Shown one piece after another: positions 52,783-60,069 of a DNA stretch of 64,000 nucleotides. The notes beneath the pieces are model-generated. The model was not told the origin of the DNA. It searched no databases and saw nothing but the letters and a program-made list of their open reading frames with translations. The position numbers and the translations under genes were made by a program. Numbering within the stretch: position 1 is the first letter of the stretch; the number at the start of each line of letters is the position of its first letter. Origin of the DNA: Streptomyces griseocarneus (GTDB lineage Bacteria; Actinomycetota; Actinomycetes; Streptomycetales; Streptomycetaceae); NCBI RefSeq assembly GCF_014655595.1, contig NZ_BNBL01000002.1, positions 372,170-436,169 on the forward strand, in the 5' to 3' direction.

Positions 52783-53688
52783 TCAGAGCTCGACGAGCGC
52801 CTGGACGGGGAGGTGGTCGCTGGGGAAGCGGCCGTCCTCGGAGAACGTGTTGATGCCGGCCCTGAGCGTGCGGGCCGAGGGGGACACCAGGATCCAGTCG
52901 ACGCGGTCCCCGTCCGGCACCAGCGGCCGGTAGCCGTGGAACGTGGCGTACTGCCGGCCGCGCTCGGCGGCGTCGTCCCAGGTGTCCTTCAGCGTCCCGC
53001 GGTCCAGCATCGCGTCGTAGACGGGATTGCGGTGGGCGGCGACGTTGAAGTCGCCGGTGACGATGCGCGGGAGGGACGGCTCGAGAGCCCGCAGCCGACT
53101 GGTGATCAGCTCCGCGCCGCGCTCGCGGGAGCCCTGGTGGGCGTGGTCGAGGTGGGTGTTGAGCACGTGGAACCGCCTCCCGGTGAGCCGGTCGGCGAAG
53201 CGGACCCAGCTCGCCATGCGGACGACGGTGTTGCCCCAGGTGGCCGAGCCGATCAGGGCCGGGGTGGCGGAGAGCCAGAAGTGGTCGTACTCCTCGGGCG
53301 TGAGCCGGTGGGCGTCGTAGAGGACGGCCGTGAACTCGTCGTGGCTGCCGCCGGCCCGGCCCAGCCCGATCCAGGCGTAGCGCGCGCCGAGGTCGTCCAC
53401 GACGTCCCGCAGCTGCCCGTGGAGCCCCTCCTGCGTGCCCAGCAGGTGGGGCCTCTCGCGCCGCAGGAGCCGGCGCATGACGGGCCGGCGCTCGGACCAG
53501 GGGTGCGGGCCCGTCTCGGAGGCGAACCGCAGGTTGAAGCTCATCACCCGCAGCGCCCGCCGGCGGTCCGGTGGCCGGGCGGGCGAGGTGGCGGCGACGG
53601 GGGCGGTACGCGCGGCGGTCACCGCCGCGGCCGCCGCGTGCAGGGCGGTGCGACGGCTGAGCGACGGTCTCGGCACGGATACGGGCAC
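52783..53688 (-). CDS. exported endonuclease/exonuclease/phosphatase family protein
   Basis: From GTG 53688 (GGGGGG just upstream) the 301-residue protein has a twin-arginine signal (SLSRRTALHAAAAAV) and an EEP fold: LRVMSFNLRFASE, LGTQEGLHGQL (metal-binding Glu), VLNTHLDHAHQGSRERGAEL, IVTGDFNVAAHRNPVY, and SDHLPVQALVEL. These are the six motifs of sphingomyelinase-, DNase I- and nocturnin-like metal-dependent phosphodiesterases. The substrate could be nucleic acid, sphingolipid or inositol phosphate. It is divergent from the MetE-like gene. Confidence 0.87.
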   Translation of the reverse strand: MPVSVPRPSLSRRTALHAAAAAVTAARTAPVAATSPARPPDRRRALRVMSFNLRFASETGPHPWSERRPVMRRLLRRERPHLLGTQEGLHGQLRDVVDDLGARYAWIGLGRAGGSHDEFTAVLYDAHRLTPEEYDHFWLSATPALIGSATWGNTVVRMASWVRFADRLTGRRFHVLNTHLDHAHQGSRERGAELITSRLRALEPSLPRIVTGDFNVAAHRNPVYDAMLDRGTLKDTWDDAAERGRQYATFHGYRPLVPDGDRVDWILVSPSARTLRAGINTFSEDGRFPSDHLPVQALVEL

Positions 53689-53868
53689 GGCGCCCCCCGG
53701 TGCGGGATCGGCAGCAGGCGTAACGTTCCTTCCCGAGAAGCGGGTTCCCGTAATCGCGCCCCCGGCGGCCGGCCCACGATGGCCGGAAAACACCGCCGCC
53801 GTCGCACGAACGGTGCGCAGTTCACTTGTGCGATTGCTGGGTTACCGCCCGTTACCTAACCTCCCCGG

Positions 53869-54933
53869 GTGACCATTCCCACCGAGCCCATCGGCAGCAT
53901 CCCCCGCACCCCGGAGCTGCTGGCCGCCATGGCTGCCCACGCCTCCGGCGAGATCGGCGACGCCGAGCTCGCCACCGCCCAGGACCACGCGGTCCGCGAG
54001 ACCATCCGCCGCCTGGAGGAGGCCGGCTCGCCGGTCGTCACCGACGGCGAGCAGGCCAAGCCGAGCTTCGCGACCTATCCCGTCGCGGGGCTCGAGGGGC
54101 TGGCCCCCGACGGAGCCGTCATCCCGTTCGCCGACGGCCACCAGCGGCAGCTGCCCCGGCTGACGGCCGGACCGCTGCGCTACACCGCCCACGCCGACCG
54201 TTATCTGCGGGCCGCCCTCCGGCACGCGAGCGTGCCGGTCAAGCAGGCCGTCATCGCCCCCTCGGCGCTGAGCCTGCTCTACCCCGCCGACGGCATCGAG
54301 GGCTATCCCCGCGAGAGGTTCCTGGACGACCTGGCGGCCGAGGCGGAGAGCGACATCCGCCGCTGCCTGGAAGCCGGCGCGCACGCCGTGCAGCTCGACT
54401 TCACCGAGGGCCGGCTCTCGCTCAAGCTGGACCCGTCCGGCGGCGTGCTCGAGCAGTTCGTCGCGCTCAACAACCGGGTCCTGGAGCGCTTCTCCGCGGC
54501 CGAGCGGGCACGGATCGGGGTGCACACCTGCCCGGGCGGCGACCAGGACTCCACCCACAGCGCCGACGTCGACTACGCGGCACTCCTGCCCAGGCTGCTG
54601 CAGCTGAAGGCCGGCGCCTTCTACGTCCAGCTCGCGAGTGAACCCGAACCGGACAAGGTGCTCGGCGTCATCGCCGAGCACCTGCCCGGTGAGGCACGGG
54701 TGTTCATCGGCGTGACCGACCCGATCGACCCGCGCGTCGAGACGCCGGAGGAGGTGCGCGACCGGGTCCTCGCCGCGGCCCGGCACCTGCCCGTGGAGCG
54801 CCTGGGCACGTGCGACGACTGCGGGTTCTCCCCCTTCGCCGACGACACCTCCACCTCGCGCGAGACCGCGTTCGCCAAGATCCGTGCCCGCGTCGAGGGA
54901 ACCGCCCTGGCCGCACAGGACCTGGGACTCTGA
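53869..54933 (+). CDS. core-type MetE-like cobalamin-independent methyltransferase
   Basis: The 354-residue protein from GTG 53869 corresponds only to the catalytic C-terminal half of MetE. It has IGSIPRTPEL, the zinc-site pieces HTCPGGDQDS (His, Cys) and GTCDDCGFSPF (second Cys), and the TIM-barrel DPRVETPEEVRDRV typical of the family. Core-MetE proteins of this size transfer a methyl group to homocysteine or related thiols, often from methylcobamide proteins instead of folate. The exact donor and acceptor here are unknown. A terminator follows. Confidence 0.85.
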   Translation: MTIPTEPIGSIPRTPELLAAMAAHASGEIGDAELATAQDHAVRETIRRLEEAGSPVVTDGEQAKPSFATYPVAGLEGLAPDGAVIPFADGHQRQLPRLTAGPLRYTAHADRYLRAALRHASVPVKQAVIAPSALSLLYPADGIEGYPRERFLDDLAAEAESDIRRCLEAGAHAVQLDFTEGRLSLKLDPSGGVLEQFVALNNRVLERFSAAERARIGVHTCPGGDQDSTHSADVDYAALLPRLLQLKAGAFYVQLASEPEPDKVLGVIAEHLPGEARVFIGVTDPIDPRVETPEEVRDRVLAAARHLPVERLGTCDDCGFSPFADDTSTSRETAFAKIRARVEGTALAAQDLGL

Positions 54934-54964
54934 CGGCCCCCTCCGGCCCGCCCGGACACCGGAC

Positions 54965-54998
54965 GTCCACCCCGGCGCCGAGAGCCGCCGGGGTGGAC
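54965..54998. terminator. terminator between the MetE-like and FG-GAP genes
   Basis: GTCCACCCCGGCG (54965-54977) pairs perfectly with CGCCGGGGTGGAC (54986-54998) around an 8-nt loop, between convergent genes. Confidence 0.83.
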
Positions 54999-55038
54999 GC
55001 CGAGCGGAAGCGGCCCGCAGGCGGACCGCCGGCGCGGC

Positions 55039-56016
55039 TCAGCCGAGGATGTGCACCTCGGTGCTGTTGGTTCCGGTGTACCGCTTCTTCACGGCCACGA
55101 GGTCCTGGCGGCCGTCCCGGTTCCAGTCGGCCACGGAGAACTCGAAGGTGTCGTCCGTCTCGTGCAGGGCGGTGCCGGTCTGGAGGCTGTAGCGCTGGAA
55201 GTTGGTGGCGCCGGAGAGGATGTGGACTTCGGTGCTGTTGGTACCGGTGCGGCTCTTCTTGACGGCGACGAGATCGGGGCGGCCGTCCCGGTCCCAGTCG
55301 GCGGCCGCGAAGTCGAACGTACCGTCCGTCTCGTGGAGCGCGGTGCCGGTCTGGAGGCTGTAGCGCTGGAAGTTGGTGGCGCCGGAGAGGATGTGGACTT
55401 CGGTGCTGTTGGTTCCCGTGCGGCTCTTCTTGACGGCCACGAGGTCGGGGCGGCCGTCCCGGTCCCAGTCCGTGGCCGCGAAGTCGAACGTGTCGTCCGT
55501 CTCGTGCAGGGCGGTGCCGGTCTGCAGGATGAACCGCTGGAAGTTGCTCGCGCCGGAGAGGATGTGCACCTCGGTGCTGTTGGTGCCGGTGCGGCTCTTC
55601 TTCAGCGCGACCAGGTCCGGGCGGCCGTCCCGGTCCCAGTCGGCGAGCGTGAAGGCGAACGTACCGTCCGTCTCGTGCAGGGCCGTGCCCGTCTGCAGGA
55701 CGAATCTCTGGAAGTTGCTCGCGCCGGAGAGGATGTGCACCTCGGTGCTGTTGGTGCCCGTCCGGCTCTTCTTCACCGCCACCAGGTCGGGACGGCCGTC
55801 CCGGTCCCAGTCCGCCGTCGCGGTGGCGAAGGTGTCGTCGGTCTCGTGGAGCGCCGTACCGGTTTGCAGGATGAAGTTTCTGAACGCCGCCGCGCCGGCC
55901 GTGGCGTTACGGTCCGGCGCGTGGTCCTTCCCGGCGGCCGCGGCACTGCCGGGGAACGAGAGGACCGCCCCCAGGGCGACGGGGGCGAGAGCGGCGATGG
56001 CCTTCATGGTGCGCAC
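55039..56016 (-). CDS. secreted FG-GAP/VCBS-type beta-propeller of five repeats
   Basis: GTG 56016 (GGGAGG 7 bp upstream) gives 325 residues starting VRTMKAIAALAP with a signal peptide ending SAAAA. The mature protein is five copies of a 57-residue unit (RFILQTGTALHETDDTF, ADWDRDGRPDLVAVKKS, RTGTNSTEVHILSGASNFQ). Each has the DxDxDGxxD calcium loop of FG-GAP blades, so a small lectin-like propeller is likely. The repeats are almost identical at DNA level (period 171 bp). The ligand is unknown; relatives bind sugars or act as scaffolds. Confidence 0.83.
   Translation of the reverse strand: MRTMKAIAALAPVALGAVLSFPGSAAAAGKDHAPDRNATAGAAAFRNFILQTGTALHETDDTFATATADWDRDGRPDLVAVKKSRTGTNSTEVHILSGASNFQRFVLQTGTALHETDGTFAFTLADWDRDGRPDLVALKKSRTGTNSTEVHILSGASNFQRFILQTGTALHETDDTFDFAATDWDRDGRPDLVAVKKSRTGTNSTEVHILSGATNFQRYSLQTGTALHETDGTFDFAAADWDRDGRPDLVAVKKSRTGTNSTEVHILSGATNFQRYSLQTGTALHETDDTFEFSVADWNRDGRQDLVAVKKRYTGTNSTEVHILG
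55045..55899. repeat. five 171-bp tandem repeats
   Basis: The anchor GAGGA recurs at 55045, 55216, 55387, 55558 and 55729, exactly 171 bp apart. The whole unit is strongly conserved, including synonymous sites, across all five copies. Confidence 0.93.
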
Positions 56017-56234
56017 AGGAATGCCTCCCTGACACGTGCTCCCGGGAAGTTCCCGGGAGGCGCGACCGATGCTAGGGGCCGCGTCGCGGCCCGGCTCCCG
56101 GGCGGCCTCGCCGACGTCTGGAATCCACGGTTGAAGGTCCGATTCCGGGCGACAACCCACAGCCGCCTACGCTGAATACCCTTGGAATGCAAGTCTGTTG
56201 GCGCGCCCACTCTTCCTGTGCCATAAAGGGTGAC

Positions 56235-57014
56235 ATGGCGGATACGTTCAGGAACGCGGAGGCCGAAGTAAAGATCATCGTTTCCGGTGGAACGGCGGAA
56301 CGGGCGCGCCGGGCACTCGGGCTGGACGCCGAGGACGGAAAGCGCCTGACCATCTACTTCTGGGACAAACCGCGGGCGGACGGCGACGGCATCCGCCTCC
56401 CCCTGGCGGAGGGCGGAGCCATCATCCGGCTCCGCCGGCCTGCGAAGGGCGACAAGGGCGACCTCACGGCGAAACTGCGCCCGTGCGACCCGGACGCCCT
56501 GCCCGACCGCTGGCGGGAGAACCGCGACGGCAAGGGGTGGGAGTTCAAGATCGAGGAGGACTGGAGCGGCCGCAACCGCGTCTGGGCCGCCTCACTGAAG
56601 GTGGACGGCGACTTCGAGCGCCCCGTCGACGACGACGGGCACGGGCGCTCGCGCCGGCCCCGTCTGACCCCGGAGCAGCGGGACCTGCTGGCGAGCGCCG
56701 GGGTCACCGACGACGACCTCGAGGACCTCGTGGCGCTCGGCCCGATCCGGGCCATCAAGTGGAAGCCCTGCCGCCGGGACCTGATCCACCCGCTCATCGC
56801 GGAGTTCTGGAGCGTCGGCGACGACCTGCGCTTCCTGGAGCTGTCCCTGCGCACCCGGCACGCGGAGGCCCCCGCCGCACAGGAACTGCTGGAGCGGACC
56901 ATGCTGGAACGCGGCCTGTGCCCGTCCTCGCGGCAGGAGCCCAAGACCCAGACCGTCCTGACCGCGCTCGCCCGCGACCACCTGAGCCGCCAGGCCCTGT
57001 CCGGCGAATCATGA
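56235..57014 (+). CDS. CYTH-domain (triphosphate tunnel) protein
   Basis: ATG 56235 follows AAAGGG and gives 259 residues. The N-terminal part (about 8-190) fits a CYTH fold: AEVKIIVSGG (ExExK-like start AEVKI), GAIIRLRRPAK (Arg-rich strand), GDLTAKLRP, and GWEFKIEEDWSGR. CYTH enzymes act on triphosphates, thiamine triphosphate or adenylate. The C-terminal helices (about 200-259) are extra. The catalytic set looks partial, so activity is uncertain. Divergent from the FG-GAP gene. Confidence 0.75.
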   Translation: MADTFRNAEAEVKIIVSGGTAERARRALGLDAEDGKRLTIYFWDKPRADGDGIRLPLAEGGAIIRLRRPAKGDKGDLTAKLRPCDPDALPDRWRENRDGKGWEFKIEEDWSGRNRVWAASLKVDGDFERPVDDDGHGRSRRPRLTPEQRDLLASAGVTDDDLEDLVALGPIRAIKWKPCRRDLIHPLIAEFWSVGDDLRFLELSLRTRHAEAPAAQELLERTMLERGLCPSSRQEPKTQTVLTALARDHLSRQALSGES

Positions 57015-57051
57015 GGTCCCGGGGGGCTCGCACCGACCCATCGGACACGCC

Positions 57052-57378
57052 CTAGGGCGCGGCCGTGACGCGCGCCTTCAACACGTCCGCGTCGCAGTGG
57101 ACGATCTCGAGGACGCGGCCCGGCCGGTCCGTCCCCGGGAAGGCGACGACGAGCGTGCGCTCGTCCCTGGCCGTCCACCGGCCGGGGACGCTGCCGGGCA
57201 CGTCGCGGCTGCCGATGGGGCGGTCGACGAAGGTGCCGTCGGGGAGGATCTCCATGCCCCGGCGGCCGCGTGCGGGAGGCAGGGGGTGGCCGGTGGGGCG
57301 GTAGACGGTCACGCCCCCGGTGTCCTCCTCGTAGGAGTGCACCCACTGCCGGAACAGTTCGGAAGGCAGCTCGCTCAT
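57052..57378 (-). CDS. small protein of unknown function
   Basis: ATG 57378 is preceded by GGTGGAG and gives 108 residues. The protein reads as a small beta barrel (GGVTVYRPTGHPLPPARGRRGMEILPDGTF, RWTARDERTLVVAFPGTDRPGRVLEIVHCDADVLKARV). This lipocalin-like strand pattern is common in bacterial small proteins of unknown role. I cannot name a family. It converges on the CYTH gene. Confidence 0.68.
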   Translation of the reverse strand: MSELPSELFRQWVHSYEEDTGGVTVYRPTGHPLPPARGRRGMEILPDGTFVDRPIGSRDVPGSVPGRWTARDERTLVVAFPGTDRPGRVLEIVHCDADVLKARVTAAP

Positions 57379-57456
57379 GGCTCCACCATCGCACGAGGCC
57401 GCCCTCCGCCCCGGACGCCGAGCCGTGCCCCCGGCCGGGTGCGGCATGATTCCGGC

Positions 57457-57897
57457 ATGCGATACGACGACGCGCTCATAGGTCACTGGAGCAGCGCCCC
57501 CTTCGACTACGGCGCGATGGAGGGCAGCGACCTGGCCTTTCTGCCCGACGGCCGCGGCTGGTCGGTCCTCGCCAACCTGGCCGGGATGCACGTCACCCGC
57601 TTCCGCTGGCACTGCCCGGCCCCCGGGCGGCTGGAGATGCGGGACGAATGGTCCGCCCGCGGGGACTGGGAGCCGCACGGCGACGGATTCTCCTCGGTGG
57701 AGGAGCAGGGCCCCTGTCAGTACGTCACCGTCACCGGCTACGTCATCGGCCAGGAGGAGACCACCGTGGGCGAGCCGTCCCCGGTGACGGCCGTGCGCTT
57801 CGACGAACCGGTGGAGTTCGCCACCCTCTACGCCCGGGGCGACCGTGACGTCGCCCCCGCCCAGGACCCGTCGTACGCCCTGCTTCCGTACGACTGA
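57457..57897 (+). CDS. small protein of unknown function
   Basis: The 146-residue frame from ATG 57457 (MRYDDALIGHWSSAPFDYG) is alternately hydrophobic and polar, fitting a beta barrel, and contains HCPAPGRLEMRDEW and QYVTVTGYVIGQEETTVG. No signal peptide or membrane segment is seen. I recognise no family. A weak GGCATGATTCCGGC precedes the ATG. It is divergent from the small gene at 57378 with a 78-bp gap, and its end converges on the PBP gene with a 4-bp gap. Confidence 0.65.
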   Translation: MRYDDALIGHWSSAPFDYGAMEGSDLAFLPDGRGWSVLANLAGMHVTRFRWHCPAPGRLEMRDEWSARGDWEPHGDGFSSVEEQGPCQYVTVTGYVIGQEETTVGEPSPVTAVRFDEPVEFATLYARGDRDVAPAQDPSYALLPYD

Positions 57898-57901
57898 CGG
57901 G

Positions 57902-59875
57902 TCACCGGGCGCCCGTGTAGTCCGCCCAGATGCGGGCGGGGAAGGCGTTGCCGCGTTGTGTCGAGTCGCCGCCCACGTCCGACATGGGCAGCAGCCGAGG
58001 CTCGTCCGGCAAGGTGCGGAACATCGTCACGGCGGTGGAGAGCTTGTCGGTGGAGCCCACGAACCACGCCGACCTCAGCCGGTCCTGGTCGCCCGTCCGG
58101 CCGGCCGCGAAGGGCCCGATCCGTTCGGCGGTGTCGGCGTCCATGTCGGCCACGCTCTTGGACCCGGCGTCGCGCAGGGCGTCCGAGACCTTGTCCGCCA
58201 CGTCCTTCTCCAGCGCCTGCCGGGGCTTCGCCCTGCTCTCGAAGCCGCCGATGGACGTGCCGTCCTTGAGGAGCTTGGTCACGGAGTAGGGGTCGTTCTG
58301 CAGGCCGTGGTTGGCGAAGGTGCCGTACGCGCCCGCCATGCGGATCGCGCTGGGCGTCGAGGTGCCGATGGGGAAGGTCTGCTCCAGCTCGGCCAGGCTC
58401 TCCTTGAGCAGGCCGGTGTTCATGGCGGTCTCCCGCACTTTTTCCAGGCCGACGTCCCGGCCCAGCTGGACGTACGTGGCGTTCCCGCCGGTCGTCAGGG
58501 CCTGGCGCAGCGTGGGGTGGGACTCGTCGGGCCCGGCTCCGTCGGAGGCGACGCGCAGCCCGCCGTCGTCGCCGTAGTAGGTGTCGGGCGACACGTCCTG
58601 CCGCCCGCCGTCCCCGCCGCGGGGGAGCGCTCCGTGCTCGAGGGCGGAGGCCAGCACGAAGGGCTTGAAGGCGGAACCCACCGGCACGCCGAAGGTGTCG
58701 GCGTTGTTCGTGAAGTGCTTCGTGGCGTCGGGGCCGCCGTAGAGGGCGAGGATCGCCCCGTCGGAGGGACGCACCGAGGCGGCCCCGACCTGGACGCCCT
58801 TGTCGGCGTCGCGCTTGCCGGGGTCGATGTTCTCGCGCAGCACGCCCTCCACCGCCGTGCTCAGCTGCCGCATGCGGTTCTTGTCGAACGTCGTGTGGAT
58901 CTTGTAGCCGCCGCGGGCGAGCTCCTGGTCGGTGAGCAGGGTGCGCTGCTTGATGTACTTGTTGGCGACGTCGACGAGATATCCGGTCTGGCCGCCCAGG
59001 TTGGTGGACGTGGACTGCTTGCGCGGCTCGGGGAACGTCCGGTATTTGTCCCGGTCCGCCCGGGACATCAGGCCCGCCTTGACCTGCCGGTCGAGAATCC
59101 ACTTCCAGCGGTCCACCGCCCGCGCGTGGTTGCCCGAGCCGGTCGAGGGGTCGTAGAGCTCGGCGCCCTTGAGGAGGGCGGCGAGCATGGCGCCCTGGCT
59201 GGGGTCGAGGTTTTTGGCCGGAATGCCGTAGTAGGCCTGCGCCGCCGCTTCGATTCCGTAGGCGCCGCGCCCGAACCAGCTGGTGTTGAGATACCCCTGC
59301 AGGATCTCCTGCTTGCTCTTCGTCCGGTCGACCTTCAGCGAGATGACGAATTCCTTCACCTTCCGGGAGACGGTCTGCTCCTGGGAGAGGTAGGTGTTCT
59401 TCACGTACTGCTGCGTGATGGTCGAGCCGCCCTGGGTCTCCTCGCCCTTGACCGCGCTGGCGCCGGCCCGGACGATGCCCTGGAACGAGACGCCGGAATC
59501 CCGGTAGAAGCTCTCGTTCTCGGCGGCTATCACCGCGTTCTGGACGGACTCCGGCACGTCCGACAAGCGGACGATATTGCGGTTGAGCGCTCCCAGGCTC
59601 ACCATCTGGGTGCCGTCCGACCAGTAATAGGTGTTGGCCTCCTGGCGGGCCGCCGCGTTCTCGTCGGGGATGTCGAACGCCGAATACGCCCATGCGAACA
59701 GGCCGGTCAGGACTCCCACGCAGAGCGCGAACGCGCACAGCACCTGCCGCCAGGACGGAAGCCAGCGCCGCACTCCGCCTTTGCCGCGGCGCGGGTAGTC
59801 GATGAACCGCTTGCCGGTCGTCGCGTCCTTCGCGCGGTGCCGGCGGGGGCGTGGCGTGTTCCGGTGTTTGCTCAA
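57902..59875 (-). CDS. class A penicillin-binding protein with altered transpeptidase motifs
   Basis: The 657-residue bifunctional murein synthase from TTG 59875 has a Lys/Arg-rich cytoplasmic tail, one membrane anchor (about 46-66), a glycosyltransferase domain (catalytic Glu119 in AAENESFYRDSGV, QGGSTITQQYVKN) and a transpeptidase domain. The nucleophile motif SAFK (Ser401-Lys404) is intact, but the second motif is GGN (463-465) in place of SxN and the third is RTG (593-595) in place of KTG. Such changes could lower beta-lactam affinity or alter substrate use. GAGGAGCG lies 10-17 bp upstream of the TTG. Confidence 0.88.
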   Translation of the reverse strand: MSKHRNTPRPRRHRAKDATTGKRFIDYPRRGKGGVRRWLPSWRQVLCAFALCVGVLTGLFAWAYSAFDIPDENAAARQEANTYYWSDGTQMVSLGALNRNIVRLSDVPESVQNAVIAAENESFYRDSGVSFQGIVRAGASAVKGEETQGGSTITQQYVKNTYLSQEQTVSRKVKEFVISLKVDRTKSKQEILQGYLNTSWFGRGAYGIEAAAQAYYGIPAKNLDPSQGAMLAALLKGAELYDPSTGSGNHARAVDRWKWILDRQVKAGLMSRADRDKYRTFPEPRKQSTSTNLGGQTGYLVDVANKYIKQRTLLTDQELARGGYKIHTTFDKNRMRQLSTAVEGVLRENIDPGKRDADKGVQVGAASVRPSDGAILALYGGPDATKHFTNNADTFGVPVGSAFKPFVLASALEHGALPRGGDGGRQDVSPDTYYGDDGGLRVASDGAGPDESHPTLRQALTTGGNATYVQLGRDVGLEKVRETAMNTGLLKESLAELEQTFPIGTSTPSAIRMAGAYGTFANHGLQNDPYSVTKLLKDGTSIGGFESRAKPRQALEKDVADKVSDALRDAGSKSVADMDADTAERIGPFAAGRTGDQDRLRSAWFVGSTDKLSTAVTMFRTLPDEPRLLPMSDVGGDSTQRGNAFPARIWADYTGAR

Positions 59876-60001
59876 GTGTCAGTCGCTCCTCGACGAGGGG
59901 GCACGCGGGAAATCGGTGACCACCGACTGAGACGATCTTGAGCGGGGTTCCGGTTGGCCGGTTTAGATGATCATTGTGTGACAGCTTCGGTCCGCGTCGG
60001 G

Positions 60002-60043
60002 CCCCGGCCGTGCGCCGGGCCCCCGGCCGGCGCACGGCCGGGG
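60002..60043 (-). terminator. terminator of the M6 protease gene
   Basis: CCCCGGCCGTGCGCC (60002-60016) pairs perfectly over 15 bp with GGCGCACGGCCGGGG (60029-60043), 26 bp past the stop of the leftward gene. Confidence 0.82.
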
Positions 60044-60069
60044 GCGCGGCTCGCCGGGTGTCCCGTCCG

